Virus record (IMG/VR): IMGVR_UViG_3300021424_000015
Span: 1-64,000 of that record
DNA: 64,000 nt
Direction: 5' to 3' (one strand)
Source of the DNA: a virus
Below, in pieces: positions 61,928-64,000 of this stretch. The notes beneath the pieces were generated by a model, which saw only the letters and a list, made by a program, of their open reading frames with translations, was not told the DNA's origin and ran no database searches. Numbering within the stretch: position 1 is the stretch's first letter; every line of letters begins with the position of its first letter. The position numbers were made by a program, and so were the translations under genes.

Positions 61928-62902
61928 ATGACTAAAATACTTTTTATTGGAGACATGCACTTAAGACATACTCATTTACAACTTAGTAAAAGTTTATTAA
62001 AATGGATAGAAAATATCTATATTGAAAAAAAACCAGATATTATTGTAAATTTAGGCGATACCTTTGATACTCATTCTATAATTCGTTCTGAGATTCTTTG
62101 TATTTTTGATGAGCATTTAAAAAAAATATCAAATCTAATGAAATCAAATGGATCATATATTTGTCTGTTAGGAAATCATGATCAATATAAACCAAATTCA
62201 TCTGAATTTCATGCTTTTAAACCTTTTTCATCAATAAAAAATATTTTAATAGCAGATTCTATTAAGGTTATAGAAAATATAACATATGTTCCCTATGTTC
62301 ATTCTAGGGAACTGTGGCCACAAACAGATACGTCTATAGTTGTAACTCATAATACTTTTATAGGAGCTGACTATGGCTATAAAAAAGCAGATCATGGCAT
62401 AGAGACAAAAGATATAAATGCCGACATCGTCATATCTGGACACGTTCATAAAAAACAAATACTAGATTCTATTATAAACTATGTAGGAACTCCATATGCC
62501 ATGTCGGCATCGGATGCGGATCAATCAAAGGGATTGTCATTATTTAACACTGAAACTTTTGAATTTGAATTTATAAAATCACCATTTCCAATGTATAAAA
62601 CAATAGAAATAAATACAGATGAAGAGATTCCAGATTTGGATGTTTTTAATCATTGGATAATGACAATTAAAGGACCAAGGGCTGAGATTAAAAATATATT
62701 AGAATCTAAACATGTAAATGACCTTAGAAAAAAGTGTAGTTTAACTATAAAAACAGAATCTATAGATAAAATAAAATCTGATAAAGTTTCTATTTTGTCA
62801 AAAGACATATCATCAATGTTAGATGAGTATCTTAATAAAGTTTATAAAGGATCTCAAAATAAAGATGAAATAAAAAAAATAATATTACAAAACACAAGGT
62901 GA
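61928..62902 (+). CDS. gp47/SbcD/Mre11-like nuclease
   Basis: 324 residues. Phosphoesterase motifs in order: FIGDMHLR, NLGDTFDTH, LLGNHD, VVTHN, SGHVHKK. These are the two-metal site of Mre11/SbcD/gp47 nucleases. It pairs with the ATPase encoded at 48935-50680 to process DNA ends; the two are normally neighbours but are separated here. The C-terminal 110 residues would be the ATPase-binding and capping region. Confidence 0.9.
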   Translation: MTKILFIGDMHLRHTHLQLSKSLLKWIENIYIEKKPDIIVNLGDTFDTHSIIRSEILCIFDEHLKKISNLMKSNGSYICLLGNHDQYKPNSSEFHAFKPFSSIKNILIADSIKVIENITYVPYVHSRELWPQTDTSIVVTHNTFIGADYGYKKADHGIETKDINADIVISGHVHKKQILDSIINYVGTPYAMSASDADQSKGLSLFNTETFEFEFIKSPFPMYKTIEINTDEEIPDLDVFNHWIMTIKGPRAEIKNILESKHVNDLRKKCSLTIKTESIDKIKSDKVSILSKDISSMLDEYLNKVYKGSQNKDEIKKIILQNTR

Positions 62903-62905
62903 ATT

Positions 62906-63337
62906 ATGAATGAAGAAAAAATAACTGAAATAATGGATCATATTCGTTGGACTTTGAATAATGGAATAGTTACTGATATTGTTAAAAATAATTTATATAT
63001 GTATGGATCTTTGGCACACAAGGATGTGAAGGCATTAGAAGTAGCTATTGATCCGTCTACTAAAATAGTAGACTATGTAATCTATGGACCCGAGTCAATG
63101 TTAGATACTGTAACTAGGTATTATAGTATGAGGGATAAAACAGGACTTTTTAATCTATGGAGATTAAGAAGATTGTTAAAAAAACAAGGCAATTTAGATA
63201 TAGATAGGATATTAAATGGATTCGTTAAAGATCTCTGTGGTCCTGGATGGAGGGCTACATACAAGCTAAAAAATATTAGCGAGTATGTAGAAAACACAGA
63301 TGAAACAGAAACACATGGAGATCAGATTAAAAATTGA
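62906..63337 (+). CDS. Hypothetical protein
   Basis: 143 residues, SD AAGGTG overlapping the end of the gp47-like gene. Contains YMYGSLAHKDVKALEVAIDPSTKIVDYVIYGP and a basic helical segment LWRLRRLLKKQG. No known domain is recognised. It overlaps the next frame by 38 bases. Confidence 0.6.
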   Translation: MNEEKITEIMDHIRWTLNNGIVTDIVKNNLYMYGSLAHKDVKALEVAIDPSTKIVDYVIYGPESMLDTVTRYYSMRDKTGLFNLWRLRRLLKKQGNLDIDRILNGFVKDLCGPGWRATYKLKNISEYVENTDETETHGDQIKN

Positions 63338-63719
63338 AAACGTCACAGATGATTTAGATATTAGACAAAGTATCTGGTTAGAGTATTTAGAAACAGACTC
63401 TGAAGATATTGATTCTATATGTAATAAATTGATAATTCAAAAAAAAATAGCTGAACAAATAGAAACTAATATAATAAAATTAACTAAATCAAAGTCTTCA
63501 GATGATTTTTTAAACATATTAAATAGTTTTACAGAATTTGAACAAGATATTATATCTTTAATAGTAGTGGGTATTCCAATAAACTCAATTGCGAAGTATA
63601 AAATGATAAAACCAATGAGGATAATACAGATTATTTCCTGTATTTCTTCAAACCCTGTTTGGAGAGAATACTTTGCAGAAAAAGAACTTAACACCAAGAG
63701 AAAAATACGGTTTAAGTAA
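63300..63719 (+). CDS. Hypothetical helical protein, possible HTH
   Basis: 139 residues from the ATG at 63300; a second ATG at 63315 is also possible and neither has a clear SD. The C-terminal part, FTEFEQDIISLIVVGIPINSIAKYKMIKPMRIIQIISC, resembles a helix-turn-helix of small regulators or terminase small subunits. It overlaps the last gene of the window by about 47 bases. Confidence 0.55.
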   Translation: MKQKHMEIRLKIENVTDDLDIRQSIWLEYLETDSEDIDSICNKLIIQKKIAEQIETNIIKLTKSKSSDDFLNILNSFTEFEQDIISLIVVGIPINSIAKYKMIKPMRIIQIISCISSNPVWREYFAEKELNTKRKIRFK

Positions 63720-64000
63720 TGATCAGGTTATTGAGGCCGAAAAGTATCTTAAAAAACACAAGACTGCTGGAATTCTCAGTAAACACGATGCAATGCCAAT
63801 GTATGAGCTTTATATATTGGGATATACTTTTGAAGATATATCAAAAAGATACCCATCTATCCCATATGGGAAGATACTGTTAACCGCAGCTTTGAGTGGA
63901 TGGTCTAAGGATAGGGAGGTTGTCGCAGCCTCTCTTTACGATCGTATTAAAACTAGAATAGTAAGATCGACAGTTGAACAAGTTGAGTTCCTAACAGACA
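63673..64000 (+). CDS. Partial gene at the window end, possible small-terminase-type protein
   Basis: Open frame running off the right edge (109 codons visible). The likely start is TTG at 63673 with GGAGAG at 63661-63666; no in-frame ATG occurs before an internal Met. It begins LQKKNLTPREKYGL and contains GILSKHDAMPMYELYILGYTFEDISKRYP followed by IPYGKILLTAALSGWSKDRE, an HTH-like region, and RIVRSTVEQVEFL. The strong coding character is clear; a role in DNA packaging is inferred from HTH content and expected genome order. Confidence 0.65.
   Translation, partial: MQKKNLTPREKYGLSNDQVIEAEKYLKKHKTAGILSKHDAMPMYELYILGYTFEDISKRYPSIPYGKILLTAALSGWSKDREVVAASLYDRIKTRIVRSTVEQVEFLTD

Overview
The window is part of a tailed phage genome with a contractile tail (myovirus type). 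It is A+T-rich, by eye about 30% G+C, with genes packed end to end, many ATGA or TAATG overlaps and Shine-Dalgarno (SD) sequences of the GGAG/AAGG type. There is no portal, major capsid or large terminase gene here, so this is a slice of a larger genome, probably well over 100 kb. The host is not identified; an N-terminal signal peptide, a GH24 endolysin and a bacterial-type replisome fit a bacterium, perhaps Gram-negative.

Layout. 1-417: non-coding, relatively G+C-rich, with a 34-bp tandem repeat. 418-1209 (minus): GH24 endolysin with a Cys-rich N-terminal module. 1257-5243: neck/head-completion-type virion genes, including a Nudix domain inside a virion-type protein. 5315-13031: tail sheath, three tandem tube-like paralogues, a tail-assembly chaperone with a canonical -1 frameshift signal, and the tape measure. 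13034-27819: baseplate (hub, spike, LysM/gp25-like proteins, a 2480-residue J-like wedge, an I-like protein). 27889-39663: fibres and adhesins (large baseplate-proximal fibre, repeat fibre, 14-unit propeller-repeat protein, glycine-rich adhesin, tail-collar protein) plus a small two-helix membrane protein.

39836-43313 is a minus-strand replication-initiation operon: zinc/TOPRIM primase, winged-helix-type initiator, DnaB-family helicase and two unknowns. The initiator gene carries three 24-bp iteron-like repeats beside a pyrimidine-rich A+T tract, the arrangement of the lambda O/ori region. 43369-63719 (plus) holds replication, recombination and nucleotide genes: UvsW-like helicase, dUTPase-like protein, methyltransferase-like protein, GroEL-type chaperonin, gp46/SbcC-like ATPase, RuvC-like resolvase, a phosphoesterase resembling T5 A1, a DnaQ-DnaE fusion polymerase, a gp32-like single-strand binding protein, a possible recombination mediator, UvsX/RecA and the gp47/SbcD-like nuclease. 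The window ends in a partial gene that may belong to the DNA-packaging module.

Working together: primase, helicase and polymerase form a phage replisome started by the initiator. SSB, mediator, UvsX, gp46/47, UvsW and the RuvC-like enzyme would drive recombination-dependent replication and resolve branches. The chaperonin probably folds phage proteins. Most gene blocks are preceded by a near-consensus TATAAT-type box without a clear -35, suggesting one promoter class. The most notable observations are the candidate origin inside the initiator gene, the complete frameshift signal, the structured-looking 284-nt gap at 44773-45056, the fused lysozyme with a likely internal start, and several genes too short for routine calling.
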